This document shows positions 10,551 through 22,269 of a stretch of DNA of 64,000 bases, piece after piece (position 1 is the first letter of the stretch; each line of letters opens with the position of its first letter). Made by a program: the position numbers and the translations under genes. The notes beneath the pieces are model-generated. The model had not been told where the DNA came from and made no database searches. It worked only from the letters and a program-made list of their open reading frames with translations. The stretch is from Dactylorhiza incarnata (lineage: Eukaryota > Streptophyta > Magnoliopsida > Asparagales > Orchidaceae). The stretch lies in contig JAWHQI010000001.1 of NCBI GenBank assembly GCA_033032865.1, forward strand, positions 1,758,001 to 1,822,000, given 5' to 3'.

Positions 10551-12589
10551 ACAAACGATCCAATGAGAAAGAAGTCCACAAAACCCTGGGACACCTCCGC
10601 TCGAATTAGTTTGAGGACAAACTAGCAGTGGAAGCAGTGGTGTGCCCATGTGTAAAAATCACACAAACAGTCCATTAATCAATAAGTTAGGCCAACCCAA
10701 CTAGGACATCATTCTAGTATTGACGCACTAAGACGATTTCATAACGAATCCCAATCAAAATTGACCCCGGGTATAGACTGAATAAGGCATTATGACACCC
10801 AAAAGTGACTAAGGGAAAAGTCTAATGGGAAAGTAGCCACTTAAAGCCTAAACTTTGATGCCCCTAATTCTCCTACCAAGTGATATTATCACTTGTTACC
10901 TAGTAAATAGGACCGCCCAAAAGATTTGGTGCATGAAAACCATTAGTGGATAGTAGGAGACTCGTCGACTTAATATCCGAACCAACAACTGGGTTACATT
11001 GAAACAATCACCAGGACAAATACCAGAGGTCAGATAAGGATTCGAGTTCATAAAGGCCCATTTGTGGATTGCCCATAGATTAACCTTGAGAATGTTATGG
11101 TAATCGGTAACTTTGGGGGCCTAAAGTGTGTAGAATATCAATAGGTCTTAGGATGAAACTCCAAGTCTAGAGTTGTATGCCCGAAGGATTCAGTGCACAT
11201 CTAGGACGAATATATCATGAGGATATCAAAGAAACTTAGCCCAAAATATACGGGGGGCTAATCCTTTTGTTTATTGGGGGCATTTCGGTACCAACTCGAG
11301 TTCCCTAGACCCTATTTTTGGAAATGTTCGTCAAAAATGTAAGCAATCTTGAAGTATTCAAACATTACTCGGTTTAAGAAGCGATTTTGAAGTATGCATA
11401 ATCTGTCTGATGACCAACCCTTCCTAGAAGTCGAGACCCTTGAAGAATTCCTTCGTCTTAAGAAATGTGAATTATCAATGCTATGACGTGACTGTTATGA
11501 ATTCACTATCGAAATAAGGGCATAGAGCTTTTCAAGAATGACTATTCACCCCCTTGCCACTCTAAGGATTAGACGGATAAGTAAACGAAGAAAATAGTAA
11601 ATGAAGTCTTCAAGATATAAATCCGATCGCCTAATTATATTTGTATGCGACTCTTGAAATCAAGGAAGATAGTGTAAGACTTCGAGAGAATCCTCAAATT
11701 TTGAGTATAAGGAAATGGATCGCTACTTAGTGCGCAACCTAAGGAACAACCGTGCCATCCCTAATGCCAAGATACAGTAAGACTCATTTGCAAATTCACG
11801 TGGAAAATTAAGAAAAAATTCTTTTAAAAGACCTAAAGTCGAGGCAACATGGGTTGTAGAAAGAAGTTTTACATACAATCAAAATGATGCGATATTTATT
11901 GCCTCAACAAAATATATTCCTAGATGCTCTACCATCTTAACTCAATTATTGTAACATACGATTAGTGACTTTACTGTCAGTTAATGATTGATTAATAAAT
12001 TCATGAAAAGCACAAGAGAGAACCGACATGAACTATAGACTTAGTGCAGGCTTAAGTCAGATATGGACTGGATAAGAATGGATCGGGGCAAACGGTGCAA
12101 TACCGTTGGTCGGACAAATATCTGAATTTAGTCGAATGGTTAGAAATATAAGATGGTCAAGCTAATTTCTTGGGACAAACAAATCACCTTGCGGGTTATG
12201 TAGATTGGAACCAGGGAGTTATAGCAGGGATTTCTGCAGTTTAGGGAACTCAAAGGTGATTCATACTTGGCTTACTCGATCAGAAGCCAAACCCTTTCAA
12301 TTTGAATAATTCATAATATTGGAAATTTGCAGACTTTATACTAGAAGACAGATAATGACATTCACAATGTCGAACAACTATGATTAACCTGCTATAGCAT
12401 GACGTAAAAGTGTGATAACCCCAGAGGTCTTGAAATTGGCGGACAATATATCAAGATGTATAAAAGACCTTTCAACCGGAGCACGTGCATCTAAAAGATA
12501 GCGTAATCACCGTTAGGAAGATGCGTGACTATGGAAAACTTATTTTTACTGCCAAGCGTATACACAATGAAATTACACAAAACTAACGA
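10551..12589 (+). other. Decayed Tekay-1 interior, no readable gene
   Basis: This is where gag, protease, RT and RNase H should be. No open frame above about 60 codons shows a recognisable domain. Only 2.8 kb separates the LTRs, against roughly 5 kb or more for intact chromoviruses, so it is both shortened and heavily mutated. Confidence 0.6.
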
Positions 12590-13240
12590 GTATGATGAGA
12601 TCTCCCTATGAGGCCATATATGGGAGGGAGTGTAGGACTCCACTTTCATGGATTACAGAAGAAGACACGAAGGCACTGGGGCCAAGATATATAGAAGGCA
12701 CAGGCATCCAGATGCGACTGTTATGGGGTTGGATGTGGGGAAGCACAGAGTGGACAAGCTAAATATTACGATGTGCGGCACAGTAAGGTAGGAGTCTAGG
12801 CAGGAGACAGAGTGTTATTGAAAATATGATCGGCACACGGACTTTCACTGGTACGGAGACTGAAGAAGCTCAGCCCGAGATACATGGGGCCTTATAGGAT
12901 CCCGGAATAGATGGACCCCTCGGCTTATGGACTGGAGTTGCCGCCGGAATTGGCAGAATTGCGCGACGTTTTTCACATCTCCTCGCTTAGGATAGCTCTC
13001 CTTGGACAAGAGCAACAAATCACTACCACAACAGACCCGATAGACTCTGATCGTACAGTCCGTTTGGAACCAATCTGTATCGATGAAATCGCCATCCGAA
13101 CCCTACGAGAGAAGAAGGTTCCCTTGGGCGAGATATTCTGGTTCAATCATGGACGAGAGGAGCACATATGGGAACCGATGGGTCCCAGCAACAATAATAC
13201 CCGGGACCCTTCACCTCAAGTACGACTTAAATCCTCTTGA
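12590..13240 (+). pseudogene. pol: Tekay-1 integrase C-terminus plus chromodomain remnant
   Basis: In shifting frames the segment reads SPYEAIYGRECRTPL (about 12600), the gypsy integrase motif after the catalytic core, then LKKLSPRYMGPYRI, GLELPPELAELRDVFHISSLR (GPY/F-type module, 12930-13000) and finally KKVPLGEIFWFNHGREEHIWEP (about 13110-13180). That last segment corresponds to a chromovirus chromodomain with its aromatic/WE pattern. Integrase joins element cDNA to the genome, and the chromodomain directs it to marked chromatin. Several frameshifts and stops are present; only the last 109 codons are open. The order and motifs are specific to chromoviruses. Confidence 0.8.
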
Positions 13241-13327
13241 AGATTCTTCATGTTATTTGTACGTGAAACCCCGTAGACCCGAACCTGAATTTCGGGGACG
13301 AAATTATTTTGTTTGTTTATTGGGATT
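13241..13327 (+). other. Tekay-1 3' untranslated tail and degraded PPT region
   Basis: Contains CGGGGACGAAATTATTTTG (about 13293-13311), the box commonly found just upstream of Tekay/Del 3' LTRs. The purine tract itself has decayed to ATTGGGATT before TGTAACATCC. Confidence 0.6.
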
Positions 13328-14259
13328 TGTAACATCCCCAGAACAACTAGACCGCTAAGATGCATTTTATCATGACAAGGTCATGACCTTGCTCTAAGAG
13401 ACCAAAATGGCCCTAAGATCTAAGGTGAATAGGTGAAAATCACTTTGGTGTGCAGACAACCTATTTTAGCACCCAAGCCTAAATCCACCCCAACAAGTGT
13501 GACTCAATTTCACCATGGTTGACCAAGGGTCAACATTGGCCTAAAATACCCTATTTGGGCTAACTTGAGTCTAGTAGACCTAAGACCCAACTCAATTGGG
13601 TCCAAGCCTATTTAATTAAGCCCAAATAACATGGGGTTAAAAGGAAAATAAAATAGCCTATCATGGGGGTGGCCGTCCACCACCATGGGGAGGCCATGAA
13701 GGGGGAAATGGGATGGGTGCCACTTGGAAACCCAATGCTCTTCTCCAATGCATGCTACCACCCTCCTCATTGATTTCCCCAGCTGTGAGAGTTGATATGG
13801 CAGCTGGAGAGGGGAGGAAAGTGCATGGGGAAGGAAGGGCCGACCAACATTAATGAAAACCCAAAGAATGTGTTGCCATTGGATCCAATTCCCTCCCCCT
13901 TAGCTTGAATTCGGGCTGAGGAGTAAAGCTTGGCTGAGCTGGAGGCGTGTAGTTGGTTGGCTGAGAGGTGCAACTTAGAAGAAATCGCCACCCTCATGGC
14001 TGTTAACAAAAGGAGCTCCCCCAGCCGAATTCACGCACCCGACTAGCTTCAGGAACTCGAGAGGAGAAAAAGCCCCAACAATGGAGGAGGAATCGGGCTC
14101 AGAAGGCTTGGATCGCCATTGGAGCTCCACAAGTCGGACATCGAGAAATTTGGACTGTTTGTGCATGAAGCTCCAATTCGAGGCAAGTTCCTTCCCCTCT
14201 CCACTTGTGCTAGCCATCTATATCTTCTGATTTTGAAACAAACCGCAAATGGAGATCTC
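13328..14259 (+). mobile_element. Tekay-1 3' LTR, left part
   Basis: Starts TGTAACATCCCCAGAACAAC, matching 6613 onward. From about 13500 it carries sequence absent from the 5' LTR but related to Tekay-2 (60.2-61.05 kb). It ends in a breakpoint between about 14235 and 14300 where Tat-1 sequence begins. About 0.45 kb of LTR that Tekay-2 has at 61.04-61.49 kb is missing here. The minus-strand ORFs in this stretch (13767-14472) are chance frames in LTR DNA. Confidence 0.8.
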
Positions 14260-14300
14260 TTAATTTTACCTTTTATGTTCCTTACCAAAAGAAAATGAAA

Positions 14301-16234
14301 GGTGGCGCAGGCCTTTACTGACCACACTTTCTTCAACAGCAACTTGACCGAGGAAGAATATCTCGCCTCCGTCACCGATTTTATTCCGCCGGGGTTCTCC
14401 GCTCGCTGCCTTAGCGCGGATGATGTAATCAACGTCCCCATGCAGGATGAGCTCTCCATCCCAACCGCCCACTTTGGGGTCGGCCTACGTCTGCCTCTGT
14501 GGTCAGAGGTCCTCCAGGTACCTGTTAATCTCGCTTACTTTCATCTTGCAAAAATTTAAATTCTCGCTCGCTCCTTTAAGATCTCGCAATTTTGCTCGCC
14601 AGATGCTAAAGCATTTTGGCGTGATATTGGGTCAGCTGACCCCAAATGCCATGGCCGTCATCGCCGCGTTCGCGTGCTACATGCGAGAAGAACGCATTGA
14701 GTTCAGCTTACCGGTCTTCCGAAAGCTGTTCTCCTTCAGGGCCTACAAGGATGGTACCACCTACTTCGTGGGCTCGGGGATCAAGGTTGTCGAGACCGTC
14801 AACAAGAGCCATTACTGGGCTCAGAAGTTCCTCTTCGTCAACGGTAACTTCAGCAATGTTCCCTTCTCGCCAATCCAGCACGGCGAGAGCACCTATCGCC
14901 CCCGGCTCTCGGCGACCATGATGCCGCCCTATTCCAGTTCTTCAACAAGAAGAACTTCGAGGTGGTCCATCTCTACCGAAACCTCAACTCGCTGCTCTCG
15001 GTGCTTCCCGGGGAGGGTATGTACCGCGCTCGCTCACCTATCCCTTCTTGATGCTTTCACTAACTATCTTTAACTGGTAAACCTCTTACAGGTGAGCGAG
15101 ACCTTCCCGTCCATCCTCCTTACACGAGCAACATGCCAATTTCTGCGGGTCTTGCTCTCTCCACCATGGGAGCGGAGGCCTGCCGCGAGATTCCCCGCCC
15201 TACTGCTCCACCTAGCAGGAAAAGGGCTGAGTCCCCTGGCCACAAGGATCCCCCTTCGCAGCCCTCGCAGAAGAAGAAGAATAATCCCCCCTCATCCAGC
15301 AAGGGAAAGGGGCATGCCGAGGCCTCCCCAAGCGAGATCTCTCCGACTGGCCTTCCCGCAGAAAGGGAGGCCAACGAATCGGTCGAAGAGGTCGCCAGGA
15401 CCGGTCCTCTGCCAGTGCCGATCAATCACTGGAATTTTGGTCTCGACCAGAGGCACAAGGATGAGGCTGGCGAGCACCTGCTGTTCTGGAACCCCGAGGT
15501 CAACAAGGCCTCAATATCCACCCTTCTTCCCTCTTGGGTGGAGCAGGAGACCGTCAATGGGCAGGCGTTCTCGCTCTCCTTCAGTCTTTATGGCCGCGAG
15601 GATGCCTCGGTTTTCAAGACCGAGACCGTGAGGACCTTGGCCTATGAGAGCTCGCGAGCCCAACTCCGTTCCTTGGAGCTCGTCCATATGATCGGCCGGC
15701 GATGTCTTCAGCTAGAGCGCCACAATGAGGAGCTCGCCTTCGCCTATAAGAATTCTGCCGCCGAGATTGCGAGCCTAAAGGAGAGGCTGCTCACCTCCGA
15801 CGAGCTTCTTTCCGGCCATCAGGATGGAGTGGTAAGTCTTCGAGCCCTCGCCTTCTTCCTTTTCTAACACATCGTTTACCTTGGCCTAAACCCTTTCTTC
15901 TTTACAGGATGCCGAGACCGTCAGGGATCTTCGCGCTCGCATCTCTAGCCTGGAGAACGAGGTTACTGGGCTGAAAGCCTACAACTAGGAGTTGATACGT
16001 GCCACCCTCCCCCCGTCCCCTCGCCGCTTGAAGAATGAACAACGAGCCAGGGAGGAGGAATCACGAGAAGCCTCCGTCACTGCGGCTCGGTATATCTTTC
16101 GGGCTATGCAGGGGGCCGGCCTGCTATCTGCCGAGGCGGCCGACCTGACGATCGAGGATGTGGTCCCGAAGCTGTTTATGCTAGCCCCGCCACCTTTGGA
16201 CAACGAGGACGAGCCGTCCGCCGGCGAACATTAA
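14301..16234 (+). pseudogene. Tat-1 extra ORF, antisense to pol, with four exons (gypsy-type 'transposase'/Transposase_28-like)
   Basis: Reads on the + strand while pol is on the minus strand. Exon 1 (to 14517) has TEEEYLASVTDFIPPGF and ends in phase 0. Intron 1 is 14518-14602 (GTACCT...GCCAG). Exon 2 (14603-15016) has ILGQLTPNAMAVIAAFACYMREERIEFSLPVFRKLFS, the core typical of the plant PMD-like/'gypsy-type transposase' family. Intron 2 is 15017-15091 (GTATGT...TTACAG). Exon 3 (15092-15831) has a charged, Pro/Ser-rich linker and a coiled-coil-like end. Intron 3 is 15832-15907 (GTAAGT...TTACAG). Exon 4 is 15908-16234, ending SAGEH. Damage: no upstream exon or ATG (lost by truncation), a frameshift near 14905 and a TAG at about 15987. 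Such extra ORFs are known in Tat elements; their function is unclear. Confidence 0.72.
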
Positions 16235-16800
16235 AAAACTTGTATTTTTGGCTGGCGAGATCGCCGCGACATCTGTAACTGACTAGTGAAATATAAATGG
16301 AATTTTTTTGCCCACTTGTTCATTATATTCTCGTTTTCTATGTTTTGTTGTTTTCTTGCGTTAATATCACATTTCTATCGCGTTCGCCGTGCTCGCGCCC
16401 GCCTACCGCGTAGTCGCCCAGCTTCGGCACAGGACGCGTATTCATAACCACCTCCTCACCCTTTTCACCTACCTTAGGGTCGCGGGTTTCATGATCAACC
16501 CTTTGAGTCTCCATCTCGCGGGGAGTGAGCCTTCACCCTTTTGACTTCGGCGAGCGAGATTCCTACGGCCTCTCGTATCATCCTCGGGGATTTGAGTGAT
16601 CCTTTTTACACCCATCTCTTATGTTAGCCAGTGCTCGGCCTGCCCGTCTGGGGTGGCCACTCTGCAGACTTCCCCTTATATGTTTTGCGAGGACTCTATC
16701 TCGCGGGAGGCCTTCTGCCCATAACGCGTCGGGCGAGCTCCACCTTCCCCTGCTGTGCGAGGTCATACTTTCTCGCCGAGCAAGACGACCCTTTTCTGGT
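16235..16800. other. Tat-1 non-coding DNA between extra ORF and tandem array
   Basis: Contains CTCGCG/CGCGAG-rich phrases shared in style with the Tat-1 LTR. An AT patch (about 16285-16380) after the extra ORF stop could be its 3' untranslated region. No other gene is seen. Confidence 0.5.
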
Positions 16801-17746
16801 AACCTTGCCAGCCTCTCTAGAGATCAACCTGACCCACCGTCTATGAGTGCGCGGTAGCAGAATCGATCTGGGGCATTCCAGCACCAAAAGACTTGGTACC
16901 TTGTCAGCCTCTCCAGAGATCAACCTGACCCACCGTCTATGAGAGCCCGGCAGCAGAATCGATCTGGGGCATTCCAACACCCAAGGACTTGCTACCTTGC
17001 TAGCCTCTCCAGAGATCAACCTGACCCACTATCTATGAGATCCTGGCAGCAGAATCAATCTGGGGCATTCCAGCACCAAAGGACTTTCTACCTTGCCAGC
17101 CTCTCCAGAGATCAACTTGACTCACCGTCTATGAGAGCCCGACAGCGGAATCGATTTGGGGCATTCCAACACCAAAGGACTTGCTACCGTGCTAGCCTCT
17201 CCAGAGATCAACCTGACCCACTGTCTATGAGAGCCCGACAGCGGAATCGATCTGGGGCATTCCAGCACCAAAGGAATTGCTACCTTGCCAGCCTCTCCAG
17301 AGATCAACCTGACCCACCGTACATGAGAGACCGACATCAGAATCGGTCTGTGGCATTCCAGCACCAAAAGACTTGCTACCTTGCTAGCCTCTCCAGAGAT
17401 CAACCTGACCCACCGTCTATGAGAGCCCGACAGCGGAATCGACCTGGGGCATTCCAGCACCAAAGGACTTGCTACCTTGCCAGCCTCTCCAGAGATCAAC
17501 CTGACCCACCGTCTATGAGAGCCCGACAGCGGAATCGATCTGGGGCATTCCAGCACCAAAGGACTTGCTACCATGCCAGTCTCTCCAGAGATTAACCTGA
17601 CCCACCGTCTATGAGAGCCCGGCAGCAGAATCAATCTGGGGCATTCCAGCACCAAAGGACTTGCTACCTTGTCAGCCTCTCCAGAGATCAACCTGACCCA
17701 CCGTCTATGAGAGCCCGACAGCAGAATCGATCTGGGGCATTCCAGC
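16801..17746. repeat. 96-bp tandem array (~9.8 copies) in Tat-1
   Basis: The unit includes AGCCTCTCCAGAGATCAACC and GGGGCATTCCAGCACCAAA. The same point recurs at 17194, 17290 and 17386, giving exactly 96 bp (32 codons). Because the unit is a multiple of three without stops, ORFs of 218 (+) and 208 (-) codons arise by chance. Copies differ by a few percent. It lies between integrase and the extra ORF, the usual place for arrays in Tat elements. Confidence 0.92.
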
Positions 17747-17818
17747 ATAGAACACTTGAGGATTCCTACTTAGAAACAATTTCAAAGCCAATAAATAGAG
17801 AGTAAAACATACAACAAG

Positions 17819-18973
17819 TCAATTACAAAAACCATAAGGATCGAATCTCTTCAATTCATCCCCACTCCTGGCTCGGCCGAGAGGTACTCCCTCCCCATCT
17901 TGGAGGTGGTACCCTCCCGACTTGAGCACTTCTCTTATAATGTAAGGCCCCTCCCAATTAGGGTCAAGTTTACCTACCGCGACCCCTCTCCCAGCCGCAT
18001 CGACCTTCTTCAAGACCAAGTCCCCTTTCTCGAACTGTTTTATTCTGATATGCTGGTCAAAGTATCTGACCATCCGCCTCTGGACCTCCTCTTGCCGAAT
18101 GGTGGCAAAATCCTGAAGTTCCTTCACCAGGTCCAAGGATAGCCTTTGCTCCTCTTCATTCTCCACTCGCCACTCGTCATCACCTTCCCCCGCGGCGACT
18201 ACCCGGGGAGACTTCACCTCGAATTCTATAGGAAGCACGACCTCAGACCCATGAGAGAGTTTGAAAGGGGTCTCTCCGGTGGCCGTGTTCGGAGTAGTTC
18301 TCAAGGTCCAGAGGACCGAGGGCAGCTGCTCTACCCAGTTGCCCCTGAGGTTCACGACCTTCTTTTTGAACAAATTCACGATTATTTTGTTTGCTTCCTC
18401 CACCTGCCAATTGCTCCTCGGGTGGTGGACCGACGCAAACTGAAGATCTATGCCAAGCTGGGTGCAGAAGTTGACGAACTCATTGCTGGCAAACTGTGGT
18501 CCGTTGTCTGTGACTATGGCCAGGGGAGTCCGTGCCTGCAAATTATTTCACCCCATACAAAATTTCTCACTACTTGGGATGTTACCTTGGACAGTGCCTT
18601 CACCTTCAGCCACTTGGAGAAGTAGTCGATCATTACCACCAGGAACCTTCTCTGACCACTTTCCTGGGGGAAGGGACCAACCAAATCTAACCCCCATATT
18701 GCGAAAGGCCACGGAGCTGTGATGGACCAGAGCCTCTGAGCTGGGAGAAGCTGAAGTGGAGCATAGAGCTGATACTTGGAGCACTTCTTTGCGAACTCCG
18801 TCGCATCCTTGCTGACGGTGGGCCAGAAATAACCTTGCCTCAGCACTCTTCCTTCCAATGTCCTGCTCCCCGAGTGGCAGCCACACTCTCCCGAGTGGAT
18901 CTCCTCCAAGACCCTTAGGACCCCATCTATGACACAACGGGCAAGGAGCCCTTACGATACAGCCCACCTGCAT
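17819..18973 (-). pseudogene. pol: Tat-1 integrase, degraded
   Basis: Minus strand. The zinc-binding segment reads EEIHSGECGCHSG ... CSKYQ (18909-18780). The core has WGLDLVGPFP (first catalytic Asp, about 18690), then after a frameshift VTDNGPQFAS (second Asp, about 18510) and VEEANK (Glu, about 18410). It continues with WVEQLPSVLWTLRTTPNTAT and GDLVLKKVDAAGRGVAVGKLDPNWEGPY, and ends at DELKRFDPYGFCN (17819). The motif order and W-TLRTTP signature are those of gypsy Tat integrases. All three acidic residues are visible, but at least one frameshift (about 18540) splits the domain, so it cannot be made as one protein. Confidence 0.85.
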
Positions 18974-20141
18974 ACATGGAGTAATAGGCAGATTTGTACC
19001 TGAGTCGTCGCTTGTCCACCTCCCCTTCGGGGAACTTCCCCGATGTTAGGAAGGTGATGATGGGACTCATCCACGACTCTTGCTGGTCTATCTCCATCAG
19101 CTCTCCTTCCTCGATGGATGGTCGGAAGAGTTCCAACACCGCCCCCTGGTTGGGGACCAAACTTGGCTAGAAGGTCTGTCGGGGTGCTCTCCTCCCTCGG
19201 CACATGCTTGATGGAGAAAGTGCGAAACTGCCCGATGACCCCCTTGACCTTCTCCAAGTAGCGCTGGAGGGTTGGCTCCTTTGCCTCGAACTCCCCCCTG
19301 ATCTGGCACGCCACCACCATGGAGTCCGTTGAGACCTCCACGTCTTGCACCCCCGACTCCCGGGTCAGCCACATGTCTGTTATCACCGCCTCGTAATCAG
19401 CCTGGTTGTTGGTGATTGGAAAATGAATGTTGATGGCCTGCTCAATCCTTGTCTCTTGGGGGCTCACCAGGATAACTCCTCCAAAAGAGTGCTTCCCTGA
19501 TGCCCCATCCACCAACATCTTCCAAGCCTCCAAGTGGGGGCCTCTTGCTCCTCCACCTCGGTCACGTAATCCGCCAGGAAATCTGCCACCGCCTGTGCTT
19601 GTATTGATAGCCTGTGTACAAATGAGATAACGAACTCGCTCAGTTACACGAACCACTTGGCCAGCCTTCCCGAGTGCTCTACCCCTTCCATGACGTTGCG
19701 AAGGGGGTGGTCGGTCTCCACCTTGATTGAATGTGCTTAGAAATAAGGCCGGAGCTTCCGGGCCGACACCACCAAGGCGAAGGACAACTTCTCTAGGATG
19801 GGGTACCAGAGCTCCGCCTTCCTCAGTACTCGGCTGACGTAGTAGATTGGAAGTTGTCTTCTATCTTCTTCCCGGATCAACACTGAACTTACTGCCTCGG
19901 ATCCTACCCCCAGGTATAAGGATAGATCCTCGCCTTTCCTTGGCCCCTGGAGTAGAGGAACCTGAGTGAGCTGCCTCTTCAACGCTTGGAAAGCTTCTTC
20001 ACACTCCGAGGTCCATTCGAATTTTTGATTCCCTCTCAGCACCTTGAAGAAGGGTGCACACTTCTCTCCTGCCAGGGAGAGGAATCTGCTGAGCCCGGCC
20101 AACTTCCCCGTGAGGCGCCGGACCTCCTTGGCATTTCTTGG
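18952..20141 (-). pseudogene. pol: Tat-1 RNase H and second (archaeal-type) RNase H, degraded
   Basis: Minus strand. The first domain (20102-19600) begins MAGLSRFLSLAGEKCAPFF and has FEWTSECEEAFQALK and LPIYYVSRVLRKAE, which are the RT thumb/connection and gypsy RNase H. A stop follows ARKLRPYF at 19737. The second domain (about 19545-19170) has WKMLVDGASG, NNQADYEAV and VSTDSMVVACQIRGEFEAKEPTL, matching the extra RNase H typical of Tat/Ogre elements. These enzymes degrade the RNA strand during cDNA synthesis. Frameshifts near 19530 and 19150 and a stop at 19737 break it. The presence of two RNase H domains is the best evidence for Tat lineage. Confidence 0.83.
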
Positions 20142-21057
20142 CTATCCCAGTTCCATGATGGCCTTGACTTTATCTAGATTAGGCTCCACCCCTGCTGGGG
20201 TGAGCAAATGACCTAGGAACTTCCCTCGGCTAGCCCCGAAGACACACTTCTGGGGATTGAGTTTCATTTTGTACTTCCGCAAAGTCCCAAAAGTCTCTCT
20301 GAGGTCCCGTAGGTGAGATTCGAGGTCTCGGCTTTTGATCATGAGGTCATCTACATAGACCTCTAGGTTCCTTCCTTTCTGTTTCGGAAGACCCTATCCA
20401 TCATCCGTTGAACGTTGCTCCTGCATTTTTTAGCCCAAAGGGCATCATTTTATAGCAATAACACCCATCCCCCATGATGAAAGAGACATCCTTGATGTCA
20501 GGGGGGGTGCATGCGGATCTGATGATAACCTGAAAAAGCATCTAAAAAGACATCATAGAAAAACTGACGGCTGAATCAACCAGTGCGTCGATTCTAGGCA
20601 AGGGGTAGCAATCCTTGGGGCATGATTTATTAAGCAAAGAAAAGTCAACGCACATTCTCCACTTACCTCCTCCCTTTTTTTACCATTACAACGTTAGAGA
20701 CCCAGCCGGGATACTGGATCTCTGACACAAACCCTGCTTCGAGGAGCTTGCCCACTTCCTTTCGGATGGGCCCTTCCATCTTGTCAGCTATGGCCCTCTT
20801 CTTTTGACGGATGGTGCGAGTGCCAGGATCGAGGTTGAGGCGATGGCAAGCCACATCCGCATCAATCTCGGGCATCTCCGCGGCACTCTATGCGAAGACG
20901 TCCACATTCTCCTGGACGCAGACCAGGATTTGCTTCTGCTTCTACGGGATGAGCTCTTCGCTGATTTTGATTTTCTCCACCACCCCCGCTTGGGTGGTGA
21001 CTTCGAGCTCCACAACCTTATCCACGGCCTACAGCCGGGACCTCTCCCCCCAATCAT
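20142..21057 (-). pseudogene. pol: Tat-1 reverse transcriptase, degraded
   Basis: Minus strand. The N-terminal part reads MPEIDADVACHRLNLDPGTRTIRQKKRA and EAGFVSEIQYPGWVSNVVMVKK (20875-20663), a standard Tat RT start. The catalytic YVDD is encoded at 20357-20346 and followed by LMIKSRDLESHLRDLRETFGTLRKYKMKLNPQKC (to 20200) and KFLGHLLTPAGVEPNLDKV. The intervening palm region (20400-20660) is broken by stops and small indels, including a frameshift in GGGGGG near 20505. The enzyme would copy element RNA into cDNA in cytoplasmic particles. It is inactive as read here. Confidence 0.83.
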
Positions 21058-21420
21058 CCTCCTTCTCCTCGTCGCAAGCTAGCGCCTTAACTTCCTCCTT
21101 TCTCCCTTCTTGAACCTCCATCAGCTCTTCCCCCTCTTCCTCCGGGGTCTCCCCTTCCTCTACTCTTTCCTCCTCTCCTTCTTTTCTGAGCCTCGCCGGC
21201 TCCCCCATCTCTCGATACCAGTCTTCCGCTTCGGCCATCCAATAGATGGTGTTCACGGCAGTCACATAGCACTGCCTGGCTACCTTCGGATCTCCCCTTA
21301 TCCAGACTTGGACTCCTCCTGCCCTGAACTTGAGGCATTGGTGGAAAGTGGAGGGGACGCAGTGGAACACACTGATTAGCGGCCGTCAAAAGATGACATT
21401 ATAGCTACTGGGGGCATCCA
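21058..21420 (-). pseudogene. pol: Tat-1 protease-RT linker
   Basis: Minus strand. A Glu-rich linker (EEGEELMEVQEGRKEE) is preceded by KFRAGGVQVWIRGDPKVARQCYVTA. The latter segment corresponds to the Tat pattern after the protease, where the polyprotein says the processed element 'RQCY' before the acidic linker. The frame changes at about 21400 against the gag-protease frame. Confidence 0.6.
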
Positions 21421-21802
21421 CTATGACAAAATGACAGTTCCTGGACTGCCCCCCAAGACTACATGAAGTCCCACTCCCCACTCCACCTCCTTTCTCTCCC
21501 TGGAGAATCCAAACAATGGACCATCCGAGGCCAGCACCCTTCTGCTCTCCACCTTCATCTCGTCAAACACCTTTTTGAAGATGACGTTGACCGAGCTCCC
21601 GTTATCCATAAGGATCCGGGAAACGGTGAAGTTCTCGATCACTGTCTGAATGACCAGAGCATCGCAGAAAGGGTCTTCGTGACTTAGCATGTCCTTCTGA
21701 GTGAACGAGATCTTCTCAGCTGGGGGAGGCGTTAGGGACATTGAATCCACGCTATGACGGTAGATGGTATGGATGATTGCCTTCCGGGTCGCCTCAATCC
21801 CT

Positions 21803-21838
<36 letters not shown>

Positions 21839-22176
21839 ATCGCCCCAATCCCCCATCGGGTCCCTACATCAACCCGGTCTTCACACCTCTCATCCTCCTC
21901 ATCCTGAGGCAGGACCTCCTTAATCCTCACCGCCCGCTGCTCCCGCGGCGCCGGTCCCCTGTCCCCTCTCACCTCTAGGAACTCCGGGCAGGTGACCGTT
22001 GCGTGCCCTTCCTCCTGATGGAAGTCACAATATGGCAACGCCACCCCCTCTCTCGGCCTCTGCCCCCTATTCCTCCTTCTTGCTCCTGCTCCCTCTCCTG
22101 CTCCTGCTCCCACTCTCCTTCCCCTTCCTCCTCTTCCTTGCCTGATTGCCATGGCTTGCTGAGGCGGGGGAGGCAT
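21421..22176 (-). pseudogene. gag-pol: Tat-1 gag C-terminus and protease, with poly-Gly from a C30 run
   Basis: Minus strand, one open frame of 251 codons. The basic RG/RR-rich segment and CDFHQEEGHATVTC (Tat-type zinc knuckle) lie at about 22035-21990. A run of nine Gly encoded by the C30/G30 homopolymer at 21804-21833 follows. The aspartic protease then reads VSRILMDNGSSVNVIF (about 21625-21580), where the usual DTG/DGG is DNG. Upstream and downstream frames are displaced, so the gag-pro-pol polyprotein is no longer continuous. The Gly run would make translation and replication slippage-prone. Confidence 0.82.
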
Positions 22177-22269
22177 CTGCCTCGGACCCTGCCTCCATCC
22201 TAGCTGATGGGGTCTTCCCTGACCACCCTAAAAGTTACCCCCTCTCGGGGAGTAACCTCTCCCTTGGAC

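Noticed and set aside
10551..12589. A chance of a host gene in the ORF-poor stretch
   Set aside because: It is bounded by a Tekay PBS and Tekay integrase remnants, so it is best read as decayed element interior.
13767..14472. Minus-strand ORFs of 68-136 codons
   Set aside because: They lie in Tekay-1 LTR DNA and across the Tat-1 breakpoint, with no domain; the lower part is antisense to exon 1 of the extra ORF.
16939..17748. Two opposed ORFs of more than 200 codons
   Set aside because: Both come from the 96-bp (32-codon) tandem array; there is no recognisable protein and no codon bias visible.
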